DNA of 38,889 nt from positions 1 to 38,889 of the forward strand of contig JAPEVC010000294.1 in assembly GCA_027946555.1 (NCBI GenBank), given 5' to 3'. The notes under the pieces are model-generated. The model saw nothing but the letters and a program-made list of their open reading frames with translations, ran no database searches and was not told where the DNA came from. The position numbers and the translations under genes were made by a program. This stretch comes from Gnomoniopsis sp. IMI 355080 (lineage: Eukaryota; Ascomycota; Sordariomycetes; Diaporthales; Gnomoniaceae). Shown here in pieces: positions 19,979-33,499 of this stretch. How positions within the stretch are numbered: position 1 is the stretch's first letter; every line of letters begins with the position of its first letter.

Positions 19979-22043
19979 CTAAGCCGACTTCTCAGTCTTG
20001 TCACTCTCCTCGGACTTCTTTTCGGCCGAGCCGGCGGTGCTCGTCTTCTTATCGAGGTCCATCTTGGGGTCGAGCTTCTCTGGGGTGATCGGGCTACCGA
20101 TGTTCTCGTGCGTGTGCTCGTCGGCGGAGGGGCCGGAGGAGGAACCCTTCGAGACCTGGCTAGCGAGGTCCTTGTCCTCCTCGGCGTTGTCGAACATCTC
20201 GGTATCATCTGAGTCCGTCAGAACCTCGGTACCATCGCCGAGGAAGATAATGCGACCCTTGTAGCCACCGATGCCAAAACTCTTACCCTTTGAGTCGCTA
20301 TCGTCGTCATTGGCATAACCGCTGCCATTGTCATCAAAGTTGTGGTGGACACCGGGGCCTCGGAACTCGGCTATTCAGAACAATCCTATTAGTATATGGG
20401 TATTCAATAAAAAATACACATGCTCCATTGGAGGTCCTAGCCGCCCAAACAATCATCACAGCAGGTTCAAAGATCATCAACATCATCGCGCTTGGGTTGC
20501 GTACCGTATTCGGGGGGAGCGCAGGGACCGTCGCCGTTGGCGACCCGCTTGGCAATCTCGTCATACCACTCCTCCTTGGACCGACCACGTAGGAAACCAA
20601 TGACGATCATGGTCATGTTGTCACAACCAACACCACCCGTCTCCGAATTAGAGGCTAGACAGTTGTCCATCATGTTCTCGCAGATCTTGTCCAGGTCCTG
20701 TTTGGAAGCAATGCCACGGCGAACAAACTCGATAACGGCTTGGGAAGATTGGCAATCCCAGATACCTGTATCAGGCGAGATTGTTAGCGGAGCTAGGCGC
20801 GCGTGCCAGTGGACAAGTGCGAAGACTCACCGTCGCATGCAATCACCAGGAACTCATCATCCTCGGCCAGGTCGTGCACAACAACATCGGGGTAGGCGGT
20901 CACGATCTGTTGCTCAGGAGCGAGCTCTGCGCTCTTCTTGAATTCAAAGTCACCAATGGCCCGGGACAGGGCAAGGTTTCCGTTGACACGTCCGAAGTCA
21001 ACAAATCCGCCAGCCGCGGTGATTCTTGCCTTTTCACCTACACGGGATCGAGACTATTAGCGAGTCATTTGTGTGCAACATGGAATCCAAGATAATGCGT
21101 ACCTTCGTTCTGGGGCTTGTGGTCGAAGGAGAGCGGCTTTGCCCGACCCTTGACACCCAGCACGCTTCTGGAGTCGCCAGCGTTGGCCTACAGTGGTTTT
21201 TGGTGTCAGCTCAAGCAAGTCTAGGAAGCCGACAGAGAGGACACCCACAACATAGATCTTGTCGTCGGTGAGGAGACCGACGCAGGCGGTGCACCCGGAG
21301 ACCTCCTCCTCGTACTTGGGGTCTGTTGTGGAAGCATTTGTCAGCCACATGCCCCTCATTTAACGAAAAAAGGAAGCGGTTTTGTAGATGTACCGTTTAG
21401 TATTGCGCGGTCAGTGGCGAGAAACCCATCTTTGAGTGCTTGCTCGTAGTTGCCAGCCTTGAATGTTTCCTGTTTTGCGATGATGTTGTGGATGTGCTCG
21501 CCGGTGTAGAGGGCCACCTTGTCGCCACCGTGGCCGTCGAAGACGCCGAAAAAGGAGAGTTTCTGGGAGTGGTCCTTTGCCTCGGAGGTGCCGTTGAGAA
21601 GGTCTAGGACGGCGATATGGGCATCCTCCATGCTGATGCGCCAGCCCTGCATGGCAGAGACGCCATAGAATAGCCGAGAATCGCCGCCATTTTCAGAAGT
21701 CTAGATCAAGAGAAGGTTTGCGTCAGCACGACGCAAAGGTAAAAGAGCAAGTGCAGTTTTGTTCGCAGACAACGAGCCGGTGCTCGCGATGATGGCGGTA
21801 AAGTCAGAGAATTTGGCAGCTAGGGTTGATCACATCGTTGAGGGGCTGAGGGCTTGACGCGCGCGCGCTGTGTGTCACGCGGGAATGAACGGCGGGCGGT
21901 CGGATCGGAGCAGCAAAGATTCGATTGGGTGGCAGGCATCAAGGGACCAGGCCGTTGATAGAGACATCAAGTGTTAAGAGAGGGGTGAGGGAGGTGGATA
22001 GACTAACCTTCTCGACGACTGGCTCAGAAAGTGTTTGACCCAT
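19979..22043 (-). CDS. ptc2: Protein phosphatase 2C, Ptc2/Ptc3 type
   Basis: Seven exons: 22043-22008, 21700-21394, 21322-21249, 21187-21103, 21037-20831, 20765-20505 and 20370-19979. All phases agree and give 453 residues. The N-terminus MGQTLSEPVVEK and the next exon (TSENGGD...AMQGWRISMEDAH) are the classic Ptc2/3 opening. Metal ligands of the PPM fold are visible: Glu37 in SMEDAH, Asp67 in FGVFDGHGG, Asp236 in CDGIWD and Asp285 in GCDNMT. The catalytic domain ends near 310. The tail (about 320-453) is acidic and Ser/Lys-rich and probably disordered. Ptc2/3 dephosphorylate stress MAPK (Hog1), Ire1 and the checkpoint kinase Rad53 in yeast. Gly2 could be N-myristoylated (MGQTLS), an inference. 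The first intron (307 bp) is far longer than the others (61-134 bp). Confidence 0.95.
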
Positions 22044-24447
22044 GATGACGCTGCGACGAGGATTGGGATTGGTGATGTGGTGGAGGAGGGGTCGAGGTTG
22101 AGGTTGAGGTCGAAGGTCGAAGGACGAGGGAGGAGGGAAAGATTGGCAGCAACAAGGCTACCGCGGGGTACAGGGAAGATGGATTTGTTGGATGGGATTG
22201 TCAAGTCGGACTGGTATCGGGGGGCGGGAGTTAGGAGTGCGCTTGCAGGATCGAGAGTGGATGGATGTCGAAGTGGATTGACTTTTTTTGCCTCTGCAAA
22301 ACAATAAATGGTCCGAGGTCAGCGCCAGTGTTGTGAAGAGCGATGTGATGACAGAGTTTTTTTTTTCCCTTGCGGCTTTTGCCCCAGGTGGTGTGTTACC
22401 TTAGCAGTCACAGCTCAGTAAGGTTGATAGTGGGAATGACGTTTGGGGGATTCAGTGCGGGAGGTTGTGGTCTAGACTGATGTGAAGATGCATGGTTAGT
22501 AGAGGAGAGATTGCCCTGGCATGCTGGTGTAGGTACCTTGTCGTGCCTGTGCCGCGGGTGTATGGGTGTATCCGTACCTACCTAGGTACCCAAATCAGAG
22601 CTGAGTCGAGTTGCAGATGTTGTTATTAGATATCAGCATGGGTGCTATGCTTCACCTCGGAAGGCTCCTGTCGATCTCAGGGTTGAGGCTGGCACTTCTG
22701 AGAATTTAGTCTTGTGTAGGTGGGGCTGGGATTGAGGAAGTCAACAGGTCAGCATGGGGCGCAAGGGAAAATGATGCTCTTGTGCCACTGTGCCGTGCAG
22801 AATGTTGGAAGGATTTGGCAAAAAGAGACCATCAGTGCAGTGCAGGTGGGCAAGTGCAGCACAGTGGCCCTTGTGATGTCGCCAGAACCACTTGCTACCT
22901 TGGGTAGGTAGGTAGGGTTCAATGAAGCGGGGTACCGATGTGGTTTTTTCTTCCCCAGGGATAGGGTCACTCTGCACGGAAATCTGGAAAGAAGCACTGA
23001 CCAATCTCTTGACTTCTTAACTAGAGAGGAGTAGATTGTCAGGCTGAAAATCTTCTTTCGCTGGTGTCTGGATAATGTGATTGATGTGAAAGAGAGCATA
23101 CCTGGTTTGGGAGATGGGTTGTTCGTGGAAGCCCAAGTGTGTCGCGTGGTCACGAGAAGCCTCCAATGGCATGGGATGAAGTGGAAACAAAGAGAAACCG
23201 GTCAGGGCCAGGCCAGTGTCCCTCATGTAATGCCTGGGCTCCCGAACAGCGTCAATACGTAATAGGCATCAGGTAGTACTGGCCCAAGCTCCAACTTTCC
23301 GCACCTTGGGATGTGGGGTAGGACCCCTGGACATCTATTTCCCCAGATTCAGGCCAGCCACCTCCAAAATGACGTCTGCCATAGCTGCATCTCCGTATCG
23401 CAAGGGGCAGGTAGGTAGATTAAAGAAAGAAAGACATCACCTTATTAGCAAGACAACATCACATGCTGGATCAATCTCCCTGTTGCTAGCCTGCACACTC
23501 GCTTGTTTCATTGAACAGCAGAAGCAAGAAGATCATTACGACGTCTGTAATGGGATCCCAGTTGCCTCAACAAGGTGCTGAGTTTCCATTTATAGTAAAG
23601 ACAATTTAAACCATGACTAGTAGGTAGCATAGTGATGTGCTTTTATTTAGCTTGGATGATGCACAAAATCAGCCTCCCTGCTGCACTAGACTCGGGACTC
23701 GTAGGCTTGGGTGAACCACAACAAGGCAGACACTAATATACCGCATACACAAGGCACTTCATGGTTGACAAGCAAGCAGCATGGTGAGGAGTTACGCAGC
23801 ACATTGCACTGTACCCTACACACTAAATTACACAGAAAGCGCTAAGCCGGAGGAACTTATCTGCCAGGGCCGGAACAAGCAAGCACGAGATGCAAACAAT
23901 GTGCAAATTGGTATTGAGGCAACTGCATGAGTATCTATATGACGTACAAAACTTGGGTATACAGCAAGAAGTCACAAAAGATAGGCCAAAGGACAGAGAT
24001 TTTTGGATGGAAGTCAGAACCAGCAACGAGAACAAGAACAAATAACCAAAAGAAAAGACATTAGAATTATGGAAACACCCCATGCTCCTCCTTGCATATG
24101 TGAACATAATCATTTGTCCAATGCATCTATGCTATGCTACCCCGTTATTGCTCTATCAACTATGGCTTGTAGATGCTTATGCTTTTCTCGCGCTCAATGC
24201 TGTATGTATATCCATCATATATATGCATGCTTTTTGCGCTGCTGTCCGATGCATCAATCACACTCCGTCTTTTCTTTTCCATCTTGATTATCATGCAGTG
24301 TGTTCATTATCATGTGAAAGTAAAGGGAAAATAGAAAGGAGAAATCAGGTAAGGAAAACAAGTTGGCAAAGAGGTACAGAAAGAGGATTGAAAACAGACG
24401 AAAAAGAGACAGAGGTAGTGTATGGGACATGCATGAGAAGGAAAAGT
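22044..24447. other. Long intergenic region upstream of the PP2C gene
   Basis: About 2.4 kb holding the PP2C promoter and leader and the 3' region of the transcription factor gene. It contains TACCTAGGTA-type motifs near 22580-22590 and GGTA tandems near 22905-22916. No open frame has a recognisable domain. The AT-rich block 23580-24440 looks noncoding. Confidence 0.5.
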
Positions 24448-27400
24448 CTAAAACCACCTGCGATTAATGTCTTCTTCCAACTTCTTCAGTACCCCGACAG
24501 CCTCGACATAAAGCCGGCTTCTGCCACCTACACAATCTGCTTCGAGCCGTCTCTTGACCATCGAGACGACGACAGCAGTCGCTTCATGACGGCCCTTCGT
24601 GCGACCGACGGTGTCCGGTAGGTCCGAGTCGGCGACCGCGCGAAGCCATGCAACAGCATCGTCTTCGCTCATGAATCGGCCCTTGTTAGTGGAGATGGGC
24701 GATCCACTGGTGCTCCAGGACGAAGAACTTTTGATAGACTTTTGTCCAAAGGCCCAGATGATCAATGCGCATACGTACATGCCCCAGTAATTCGAGACAC
24801 ACGTCACATATGGCGTCACACCGTTGCTCGCCTCCACGCCGCGGTTGAAAAACTCGACTAGGGCACGGGCGGCGTGGATTGTCGCCTTGGCTGAAGACAT
24901 TCCATCAAGTCTGGTGGCGGTCAGGGAAGTAGGCGAGGTAGGAGATGTGGATGATCGGCCCTCAATCCAAGCCTTGAGGCGTTTTTGGTGCTCGACAAAG
25001 GTAAGTGGACGGAGCACTTTTTGCGAGAATAACCAGGTGTCACCGCTCACGGCTAGCAGATCATGTAGCGGAGTGTGATGTAGGGCCACGTATATGTTTG
25101 GGGTGACCGCGTTGCCGAGTGAGAATAGGTGGCAGAGTCGATCGTCAGGCTTCATACCCTTCAAGGCCCGAGCCGCGAATGAGCTCGTAGTCGGAGTACG
25201 AAGGTCGTCTGCGGAGTCGGGCTCCTGATCGTCGTCTTTGCCCGCAGAGTTGCGCTGTGAGTGTCGGCGTGGCAGACTTTGCGCTGCGGCATTGAGAATG
25301 ACGGCTCGGTCGAAAACATTGTATTGGGCCACCTGCTCCGGGGTCAAACTGTCAAGGCGTGGCATGAACTGCACATGACTAGCCGCTGGATCGTTGTGTA
25401 GGATGGCAAACCACTCGTTTGCCGAGCTAGCAGACCAGAGAGCATCACTGTGACCGGTCAAAGGGATGATTGAAGAATCGACATTGTCCCTGGCCCTTGA
25501 CGATTCATGGAACATCGCGACCTGGTTGTCAATGATGAAGCATGCGGCCAATACCCTCCTTTTGCCCTCGGCCTCGACCCAATTGCGCCACTGGTCCTCC
25601 TTGGCCAGGCCCATCTCAATGGAAATTTGATGGCCAAAATTTGGTGCATTCGAAGGCAAAGCTTGATCGTAAAGACCCGGGCTTTGGTCAAGAACCTGTG
25701 AAGAGAAGCTGTTTGAGTATGGCTGTCCCTGACGGTTCAACGAGAAGGAAAGGAAATCGGTATCCATTGAAGCATTATCAAAACCATGCAGACGAGAGTC
25801 ATACATGGAAGAGGCATTAGAGGAGGAAATTTGATGCGAAGACAAAGGAAAAACAGGCGAAACAAGAGCTGGAAAATTGGATTGGCTGGTGTGGTCGTAC
25901 TGTGAGAGCCCATCATTTGATGAAAGTATAGAAGAAGAATTGGCCGTTCGTGGCGACCAGGAAGCTGAAAAGGGAATCGAAGAAGGCAGAGAAGAAGACG
26001 AGGAAGAAGAATCAGAGCGCGTTGCAGGAACATAGGAAAAGCTGTCGGCACCAAGGGTTGAGGACAGAAGAGACTCCGAGCCACTTACCCTCGAATAGAG
26101 GTGTTCAAATAGTTTCGAGGGCCGTACAACCGCCTTTCGGCCCCGGAACCGAGCGAAAAGCTCGCACAAACAGATGGCTTGCATAGCCTGGAGATTCAAC
26201 TGCGTATACTTCTCCTTACGGTTAGTTGCCCAACTCCCTTCAGAATAATATGAGAAGAGGCGGTTTTACTCACGCGTTTGGCTTCCTGACACGCATAATC
26301 GTGTAGCTGGTCTCCTCGTATGCGATCCTCCTGGCCATTCGAGAATTGCGTCGCGATCGCGGCCATGGCACACCTCAAAACCTCCTCTGGCTGTTCTTCG
26401 AAGACCTGTCGATGAACAATCGGATAAAATGCGTTGACACGCTCCCAGTAGATGTCGATGTATGAAGGAATGGCGCTCCGAACAGACCGCGGGAGTGGTG
26501 TCAACATGGCTATTCCACCAAGACCACAACCTGTCTTTAGGCTGACGCCTGTTAAGATTCCAGAACCGTCCGGATTGTCACCTTTCCAAAACATATTACC
26601 ACTGTTGCCGAGCCCACTGATTTGCCCGTCCTGATTTCCATTTTCCACCACGTAGTTCTTTTGTCGAGCCTGGATCATTGGGTCTAAGCGAAGTGGTAGA
26701 GGAGCTGGCGTGACCAAACTGTCAGCCTTTTGCCCCGAGGTCGCGATAGATATCTCAGGAGCCTGGCTACACACAGATGATGACCGCTGTTGGTTCATAG
26801 AGTGGTGTCCCCCAATCAGGGGATCTAGGAGTCCTTGGCTGTGCTCATCCGCATAATCAGGCATCATAGCGCCGTTGAGCAGAGAATTGTAGGCGTGATG
26901 AGGCACAGGGGCCATGTGGGGGGAGACGGAGAAGCCGTTTGACACGTAGTATTGTGTAGCGGCCATCGTCTCAAGCCCTCCACTGGTGGTTATTTCGTGT
27001 CGAGCAGTGTTTGGAAACGTGGTCAAAAAGTCCGGGCTGGTCTGCCATCCGAGCGAATCTTGCGGAATGTGCCGCAAATTCCTTCGCTGTGGTATCCGGC
27101 CATGGGGCGCCGAGTACGTGGTCTCGAATTCTGATGCTGAGGTCCAAGGCGAGTATTCGGTCGTGGGAACCAAGTCAGGCGGATTTTCCAAGGAAGTGTG
27201 AAGCGCCGCCGGAACAGACACGCCTCGTGTCGAAACATACAGAGGCAGTGGTGGCGCAGTGCGAGGTATCATTGCGTCGTCGACGGGTCTGAAAGTAGGA
27301 GGGTCGGGAGACGATTCCATGCTGCTGTCGGGCTGGGCGAGGGCTGGTATACCGAGAACGTAGTTGTCCGGGCCGGATACTGGTCTATACGCATCACCCG

Positions 27401-28522
27401 CACCGCTTGGTGGAGACATCTCTTGGCTCCCGGGCGGAGGCGTACCCGGTGCTAAGTCCATTACTGACAAGGACGGGGTTGTCGAGGTCCTTTCGTAATC
27501 TCGTGACTGAGTATGATATGTTGGTTGCAAACTCTCATTCATGGGGCCCGACGCCCCAGAGGCACCCGAGCCACGCCGGCTGTCGACACCAACTTGTGAG
27601 ACCTGGTCTCCTCCCTCCTGGTTACTATGAGCTAGGTTAGCACGATAGTATACAACGAGCGCCCAAAGAACAAATTTGAGAGACATACTGCCTTTGTTGG
27701 TGCCGAGTCAGGAGATCTTGACGATGAAATGCTCTATCACACCTGTCACAAGGGAAGCGAGGTTGCTGATGGCTCAGCTGATGTCTCCTATGATCGAGGC
27801 CACATCAGTAATTTGTCCCACAGGGAAGTATGGTTGTAGCCCTAACCTAAGGTGCTCGGCCCTGGTGAAAGTCTGTTGCCCATGTCAGTGGAACCATCCT
27901 TTTGTTGAATCTTTCTTTCTTGTAGCCTATATCGTACCTTTGGGGGATTGCATGATTCACATATGTGAACAGGAACGCCCTTCTTGGCGCGACTGACCCT
28001 GCCAGTTATCGGCGTGTATCTCACGGGCACATCTGGGCTCGGGCTCGTTCCCATGGGCCTCCTTGGGTGGTTTGGAGGGAGGCTCCCACCGGCTCCCCCA
28101 CCCATTGACGACGACGAGGCGTAACCGTATTGGTCCATCGAATCCACACTGGTACTGCTCTGACGGCGCAGATCTCCTGGTCCGGACGAGGCCGCCGACA
28201 AAGTAGGAGTGGCCGAGCTGGGCTCCGCCGGCCTCTTGCCTTGCTGAACCGATGAGCTTGGACTCGGATCAACGTCAACGGGCTGCTGGCTTGGATGGTA
28301 GACCTGGCTTCCTTCGGTGACAGGTATAGTTTTAGAGGGTACTGATGGTGTTGTCGAGTATGGTAGATGAGAGCTAGTGACCTGAGTGGATGATGTCGAA
28401 CTTGAAGGATCCTGGCGTCGGAAACCGGAAGCGGGAGTTGCTTGGTCCTTATTCTTTTTATCTAGACTAGACGATTCCTGTTGGTCGTCGTCCAGATTCA
28501 TGATAGACTGCAGGCTAGACAT
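24448..28522 (-). CDS. Transcription factor: two C2H2 zinc fingers plus fungal-specific transcription factor domain
   Basis: Five exons: 28522-27938, 27872-27847 (26 nt), 27787-27689, 27624-26274 and about 26214-24448; about 1275 residues. The last acceptor is either AG at 26215 or AG at 26212, a one-codon difference. ATG 28522 has a strong context (gccaccATG). The N-terminal 180 residues are Ser/Pro-rich. Finger 1 is C188-x2-C191...H206-x3-H210 (CESCNPPKTFTRAEHLRRH...H); finger 2 is C217-x2-C220...H233-x3-H237 (CDRCDRAFHRQDLLTRH). A long disordered linker follows. From about residue 610 there is a Fungal_trans-type helical domain (YIDIYWERVNAFYPIVHR; LNLQAMQAICLCELF). The fingers bind DNA, and the helical domain is shared with Zn2Cys6 regulators. 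No specific target is recognisable. The layout resembles AmdX/Klf1-type fungal regulators, without certainty. Confidence 0.9.
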
Positions 28523-31500
28523 GGTGGCAGTTGTGTGCGGACAGGGACGTCACAGTGACAAAGTTAGTAATTTTATGTACACAGCCCGGCTGAGATGCGC
28601 ACAATTCAGGAAGTGTGTGATGGAAATAACCACCAAAGGTGGTAAGATGGAGAAGCAAGGGGTGTGTGTTTGTGTGAAAGCAGATTCGAGAGTGGCAGTC
28701 AGAGAAGCGGCAATGCCTCTCAGCCTGCTCAGAGTTACAGTCGGATTGGGTCCGAGCTGTAGGTCAACGAGGTCTAGTTGAGAGAGGTCCCGAGAATTTG
28801 GGACGGAGAAACACTTCGAACGCGAGGGCAGAGCTAGGAAAGGTGCTGCTATATCGAGACGTCCAAGAGGCAGCAGGCAGCGTGTACGTGCATGGGAATA
28901 AGACTAGCAAAGGTACATGGTGCCTGTGGTTCCCATTCGGGAGGAGGCTGTATTCTCGCGATGCATCCTTGTCAGCTGGAACAGGGGTGTGAAGTAACAA
29001 ACCTGGTAAGGAATACCGGATGCAAGGTACATACTCCTCCGACGAGTACGGTCTGCCAAGTACTGTCCTCCTGCCAGGAGGGCCAGCTTTGCTCAAGCTT
29101 TCGCAATGCAGCGGATACAGGACCTCGCCCTCAGGAGAGCGATGATCGTCGCAGAACCTGAATTCCTTGTCCTGACTCGATGATCAGGGACATTGTGTTT
29201 GGAGTCTGCCCGAGTCCTGTGACGATGCCTGGATGAAGCTTAAGGTTGGCCGGTGTGGCGAGCAAGGCGGGTCCAAGATTGGGCGTCACCGGAACGAGTG
29301 CACGACGAAATTTTTGCCATGGAGGAAGTGAACCCTCGCCAGGCCTTGATTGCCGTGCGCGCTCTGCCGGTCTTACCAGCCGGCCTTGCATGTAATCGCA
29401 CAAATCATGCCTGCGCTTCACCCGCGGCAAAACAGATTTGTGATTTTTCGGTTGCAGCCCGTTCTCGTCATCCTGTCCCGCTACAAAGAGATGACATGCG
29501 AGCAAAATTGGAAACAAACCAGGGACGAACCTGACAGGTATGCGGCGCAGCCATTTGGGGCGTGCATGTACATACATTCAACATGCAGCCTTGATCTGTC
29601 GTGGAAGGGCAAAGAAGCGGAACAAATGAAGTAACAGGTACCCCGTGCGACCTAATCGACCGTGGGGATGGTGGGGTGAGCCAGTATTGTGACGCAGGCC
29701 ATCGCAAGGTCGAGTGGACTGTGTCGCACACCTTGGCGATCGCGCTTATTCTTAGGCTGACAACGGCGTGAGACAAAGAAGACATGCGCTCACCCAGCTT
29801 GCGAACCGGTGTGCCAGTCCGCAGCTCGGTTGTCTGCTAGGTACACCTTGAGTAAGCGCATGTTCCGGTGCTCCGTAGGAAAGTGGCATCATGCCCATAT
29901 TTGTTGATGAGTGTATGCAGATGTCAAAAAGTTGGGTTCGGATGCAACGGCGAACGGCGAAGGATTCAGCCCCTCGCGAGGGAGCAAAGCCCGGGCCAGA
30001 GACGCAGTGCTCGATCGCCATAGGCAGCCGCACCGCTGCCGGTTCGCGGTAAAAGCGTTTAGCCGCAAACTTTCCTTGTGGGCGCTTGGGGCATAGTGTG
30101 GGTGCCGCGACGTTCTATTGGCAGCGGATCTTTAAAATGACGGCGTGATCCTTCGACCGGGATGCACAGACACTGCAGCGAAGGAGCGAACATGCTGACC
30201 TGCCACATATAATAAACCTTCGAGCAAAGAGACCCTTCAGCTGTTGGGCCAGTCGCTGATGCAGAGCATACGGGAAGGGGCGACCCGTTCAGAGTTTGGA
30301 CATGCCATCGGACGAAAAGACTGGACGTTGAGGAATGAGACAATGTTGTCGACCAATCCAGGAGCCATAGTGTGGGTCGCTTTGGTTGAAGCTTTCGAGC
30401 AAGAGACGGCCTGCAGGGTAGATACATATGATCACCAGCCGTGTGGGTGCAGTGAATCCTAGCATCCCGTACATGGCCTAGTCTATAAGTCCGGCCGAAA
30501 TCCTATATTTAACAGATTACAGGTCCTCGAATCGCAATCTGGCTGTTCATCCAGTACTTTCGAATCTGGCCTGGGGTAGGCAGATGGGAGGTTGAGGTAT
30601 GTAGCCAAGACGCGAAGAGCGCTGGGACTGCATGTAGTCGGTGTACAAGCCGATAACGAGACCACATCGCGAGAGATAGCCATCTTGCTTCGTTGGGGGC
30701 CAGACTTCAGTCACTTGAGCCCTCGACGCGGGAGACGGCTAGGCACAACAAGCATGGCCTGCAGGAGAATTCCAGGGTTGGGCATGCGACGAACCCTTTC
30801 TTCATCGCTTCGTCCCTTGTGCGCTGCGGCTAGCAAGCGCTTCCGTCTGGGTAATGCTCGGTGCGGCACGAGATCTGTCCCGCGATTCCAGGGCAAAGAG
30901 GCGCAATGCAGGACTGCAGCGTTTTGAGACATGTCTCTTCATCAGCCCCGGTTTTGATCCAGATTGTAAGCAGCCTTTCTGCCCAGACCTGATGATGGTG
31001 AACTGTCCCAGTGTCCTAGGGAAGGCTGCACGCCGAAGAACCAGCAGGCTGGGAACTCCGCTGAGTGTGACGATAGAACACGACCACATTGCATCTTGTG
31101 CAGGCCAGGGCTGTGCTATGCAGATGCGTGATAGTTTGTCGCATGCTGAGATGGACATTAGACAATATGTATCGATGTATCGCACGCGGCGGTGCGTGGC
31201 CGTCCCAGCCTGCTCAATACCTCGGCCGTACCTCGATCTTCTACCTGATGCGCGACGCCATTGTGTGATCGAGATGTCGTGGATGCGCAGGTGGCTCCTC
31301 TATTCTCGGGTACCTGAAAAAGGAGGTGGTGCAACAAGAGACTGATGTCATAACTAGGCCTTCGCCGTGCACGATCGCGACGAGGCATACACAGTGATTG
31401 GGCGTGCTCTCGGCAGCCGTTGGCGGACATACAACATGCACCGGCGCCATTGCGAATGGACTGACAGATTGATAATCCTTGAAGTAGGTGGGGGGATAGG

Positions 31501-32105
31501 CGAGACGGCGATCGTTTCTACACCATTTCGGGCCCGGCGGGGCATGAGCCATTCCACACGGCCGATCTTTGGATGCACGCGTGGCCATGGATGCCATGCT
31601 GCTTCTGGTGGCTCAGCGAACCAGACAATGCGGCTGTATGTCTATCGCAGTTGCAAGTGGCAGTAGGAATGGGAGTGCAGCGTCGCAGCTGGAGCATGTT
31701 GCCTGCAGCACCTCATCACACCTGAAATCTCAGGCATGGCGAAGGCATCGCCAATTGGCTGATGTGGGCGGAGCGAGACAGACGGGCCACCAAAAAGCAG
31801 GTGTTACGCCAAAGGAGCACTTGCAGGGGCAGCTTTCTTAGGCATCTATTTTTAGTCAAGGCTTCTCCACACCCACCTTCAACCACTACAACTCCGTTGC
31901 CCGTACCACATTACTCCACACCTCCCGGGGCTTCGAGACGACTTCATCGAGTCTACGACAACAGTATGCTGCACCGTCAGCTTTCCCTTTCACTGCTCAC
32001 ACCTCTCTCATCTTCTACACGCCCACCAGGGCTGCACAGTGTCTGCAGCTGCGCGTCCTCCGCCGCTCTTCTAGGACACGTACAGTACCTACCCACCTAT
32101 ACCCA

Positions 32106-32387
32106 ATGCTCATCAGCAGCATGCACAACCGCACGTCCAACCCAGCCTCCAAGGCCCCATCCGAACGCAACGTCCGCAAAGTGAAGTGGTCAGCCTCATC
32201 GCTCGTCCGATATGGCACGATGCCCACCCACCGGCTCTCAACTTCTGCTACACGCAGTATGTACAGTACATACGACACACATGGGCCTCGATTGCTGCTA
32301 CGTTCTCACATGTCCCTCCACTCTCCCGGTGAGGGGGCCTCAATCTACACTGCAGGAAGCCAGGCGGCTCACTGCGCCCAAGTCTAG
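32106..32387 (+). CDS. Hypothetical short ORF with biased codons (uncertain)
   Basis: This 93-codon frame has strong C/G preference at third positions over its first 45 codons, like real genes in the window. It follows a CT-rich stretch (31855-32100) that resembles a fungal leader. The product is basic with no known domain. A donor GTATGT at 32257 and an acceptor CTGCAG ending at 32351 could shorten it to about 62 codons. It may be chance or a decayed gene; I do not recognise it. Confidence 0.2.
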   Translation: MLISSMHNRTSNPASKAPSERNVRKVKWSASSLVRYGTMPTHRLSTSATRSMYSTYDTHGPRLLLRSHMSLHSPGEGASIYTAGSQAAHCAQV

Positions 32388-33499
32388 TGCTTACGCCTGT
32401 TCAAACAGCCACGTGGTCCTGCAAGTCAGCACACGACACTCCCCTGAATTCAATGTTGCTCTGCCCATCTGGCAGACGAAGTCGGCCCATCTTTTTGATC
32501 ACAAGCTCTCGTGTCTCTGGTGTGCAGACGTGCGTGAGACCTATTCAGTTTGACGCACTCGTCTCGTAGGGCTGCATCCCCCACCATCAACGGGTAGATA
32601 CGCCAACAGACAAAACTGCTTTGGCCCCAACTTGGGCTCGCAGTATGGTGCAGAAATGCCACAGATCTCCTCCTACCGCAGGCGAGATTCTCCGTATACC
32701 CTGTTGCGGAAGATGGATCGAGGCCGAGCCGTTTTTTAGGTACCATTATTTGGCTTGCCCTGCAGTTTTCTGATTATTCGCAATTATACTGCAGTGACGA
32801 CGCTCGACATTGGGTGTTCCTCGAACCTGCCAAGCGTTGTGCAAGTATTCCTCGTTACAGCCCCCAACGAGGTCTGTAAAGAGACAGGAGAGCATCGAGT
32901 GATGTATCCACTCTTCTCAACACGTATCTTTTGTGATAGTCAATTACGCGCCCCTAGGAAGCATCTTTGTTTCAATGATGCTACCTCCGGAGACAGCTTT
33001 GCCTGGATAATGCAACATTGAGTTTCAAAGCATGGGCCAGTGCTCATTTGCAATTAGCAAGATGCCCGTTTTCGCCGCAGAACTGATCATTCTTGAAAGG
33101 ACTTCAAAGGCTCGTTTTGATTGGATCTATGCGAGGTCTTGGCCTGAGTCGCCGATTTGGCTGTACACTCACCCGTTGGTCGACTTCATTGTGGTTGGGG
33201 GCCAAGGCAGACAGCTACGTCCACAACCACCCGAGCATGAATACGCACTCCCGGAGCAGCGAAGCAAGCAAGTGTGTGTCCTGGCATGGCGTCGCAGTAT
33301 GCAGCTGGTGAAGATATGCTTTTAAGTCACCAGCGGCACTGGCAGAGGTTGTTTAGCTCGTATCTCAAGCAAGGCGAGCGTGTGGGATATTGCTTACTTG
33401 CAAACTGGTCATCTTATCAGTTGAGGAATAGGGCAATTCGAGCGCATTTTGTCTAGGCAGGGCACGGAAGTTTCCTGACAAGCTCACGCTCATTCCGAG

